From positions 1 through 14,437 of the forward strand of contig JAWLBR010000080.1 in assembly GCA_041687495.1 (NCBI GenBank): 14,437 bases of DNA. Direction: 5' to 3'. Positions 13,482-14,437 of this stretch are shown piece after piece (the first letter of the stretch is position 1; each line of letters begins with the position of its first letter). This stretch comes from JAWLBR01 sp041687495 (GTDB lineage Bacteria; Bacillota; Limnochordia; DTU087; JAAYGB01). The position numbers were made by a program, and so were the translations under genes. The notes beneath the pieces were generated by a model, which searched no databases, was not told the origin of the DNA, and saw only the letters and a program-made list of their open reading frames with translations.

Positions 13482-14437
13482 GTGAGAATCGGAGTAGGGA
13501 TTGATACCGGAGGCACTTATACTGATGCTGTTGTCTACGACTTTGATGCCAAGGCGATATTGGGGTCCGCCAAAGCCCTGACGACCAAAGAAGATCTCGC
13601 AGTAGGGATCGGTCAGGCTCTAGATCGCCTGCCTAAGGAACTAATGCAGAAGGCCGACATTGTGTCTTTGTCCACTACCTTAGCTACCAATGCGTGCGTG
13701 GAGAACAAGGGTGGGAGGGCCAAGCTGATCTTTGCCGGCGTAGACAAGAAGGTAGTCGCCGATGTCGGGAAAGACTATGGATTGCCGCCCGTTGAGGAGA
13801 TCTGCTTTGTGGGTGGACAAGTTAGTTATGAGGGGGACGTCGTCCAGGAGCCAGACTGGGAAGCCTTCAGCACGCATAGCAAGGAGTATCTGCTGGATGC
13901 TGAAGCTGTGGCCATTGTCCAGTTGTTCGCCATGCACAGCAATGCCGTGCTGGAAAAGAAGGCTGTAGAGCTAGTAAACCAGGAATATACCATTCCTATA
14001 GTCTGCGGACATGAGCTTTTCTCAGACTTGAATGTCATTCAGCGGGGTTCGAGTACACTGCTGAATGCGAGACTGATTCCTATCATTGAGGATTTCCTCG
14101 CTGCTATCAAACGGGCCTTGGCGGAGAGAAAGGTTAGTGCTCCCTTGGTGATCGTAAGGAGCGATGGAAGCTTAATGTCTGAGAGCTTCTCTGTCGGACG
14201 TCCCGTGGAAACGATGCTGTGTGGCCCGGCTTCTAGTGTGATGGGCGGGATAGAACTAACCAAAGAGCAAGACAGCCTGATTATCGACATGGGCGGAACC
14301 ACAACTGACATTGCTATGGTTAAAGACGGTGCTCCTGTACGAGCGGCAGACGGCATTCATGTTGGCAACTGGCGGACATTTGTCAAAGGCGTGTACATCG
14401 AAACCTTTGGCCTTGGTGGTGACAGCGCGGTTCGGTT
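13482..14437 (+). CDS. Hydantoinase/oxoprolinase family protein, subunit A-like (partial, 3' end outside window)
   Basis: The first 318 codons of a HyuA-type protein (Hydant_A_N plus Hydantoinase_A), which in the family hydrolyses or carboxylates cyclic amides or ketones with ATP. The actin-like phosphate loops are visible: GIDTGGTYTDAV (residues 6-17) and IDMGGTTTDIAMV (268-280). Family landmarks between them are STTLATNACVE (64-74), VIVRSDGSLMS (223-233) and the MLCGPASSVMGG segment (245-256). The last visible residues, ETFGLGGDS, match the start of the next conserved block. The start is GTG with a G-rich GGGGGGAA (13469-13476) 5 nt upstream. Full members are about 500-700 aa, so roughly half is present. 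A HyuB-type partner may lie downstream. Substrate cannot be told from this half. Confidence 0.9.
   Translation, partial: MRIGVGIDTGGTYTDAVVYDFDAKAILGSAKALTTKEDLAVGIGQALDRLPKELMQKADIVSLSTTLATNACVENKGGRAKLIFAGVDKKVVADVGKDYGLPPVEEICFVGGQVSYEGDVVQEPDWEAFSTHSKEYLLDAEAVAIVQLFAMHSNAVLEKKAVELVNQEYTIPIVCGHELFSDLNVIQRGSSTLLNARLIPIIEDFLAAIKRALAERKVSAPLVIVRSDGSLMSESFSVGRPVETMLCGPASSVMGGIELTKEQDSLIIDMGGTTTDIAMVKDGAPVRAADGIHVGNWRTFVKGVYIETFGLGGDSAVR

Overview
The window looks like chromosome of a Bacillota (Firmicutes) bacterium of roughly 50% GC. The evidence is the tRNA gene with an encoded CCA, strong AGGAGG-type Shine-Dalgarno sites, many GTG/TTG starts, compact T-tailed terminators, and families typical of this phylum (DUF2512, a DUF2087 regulator, GldA, HyuA). 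The tripartite-transporter binding protein has a plain signal peptidase I signal and no lipobox. This fits better with a cell that has an outer membrane (a diderm Firmicute such as Limnochordia or Negativicutes) than with a classical monoderm; that lineage guess is inference. I see no phage, insertion sequence, CRISPR array or rRNA.

Layout. 1-1430: tRNA-Asn with its terminator, then a zinc-type glycerol dehydrogenase gene (gldA) preceded by a 33-bp imperfect inverted repeat. 1429-4497 (minus): a tripartite tricarboxylate transporter operon in the order tctC-tctA-tctB, with a stem-loop between tctC and tctA. 4498-5533: a divergent promoter region with a 12-bp perfect palindrome, then a regulator combining a Cys/His motif, a LuxR-like HTH and DUF2087. 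5673-6797: a secreted serine hydrolase of the beta-lactamase/DD-peptidase fold. 6886-7769 (minus): a protein with Cys/His motifs and a C-terminal S4 RNA-binding domain, preceded by a compact unit holding a promoter, a perfect Shine-Dalgarno, a 7-codon ORF and an intrinsic terminator. 7784-9229 (minus): a cytoplasmic Cys-type sulfatase resembling heparan N-sulfatase, divergent from a SAM methyltransferase (9438-10298). 10363-11488: a pentapeptide-repeat protein of Qnr/MfpA size and a DUF2512 membrane protein. 11569-13355: a promoter, a B12-binding-type radical SAM gene broken by a 1-nt frameshift near its 3' end, and a terminator. 13482-end: the N-terminal part of a hydantoinase/oxoprolinase subunit A gene running off the window.

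How the genes work together. The only clear functional unit is the tct operon (periplasmic binding protein, large and small membrane subunits), probably controlled by the divergently transcribed DUF2087 regulator; the substrate, probably a carboxylate, cannot be read from sequence. The other genes are mostly single units with their own terminators. The best candidates for something undescribed are the structured leader in front of the S4-domain gene, the Cys/His + S4 protein itself, and the orphan CX4CX2C radical SAM enzyme.
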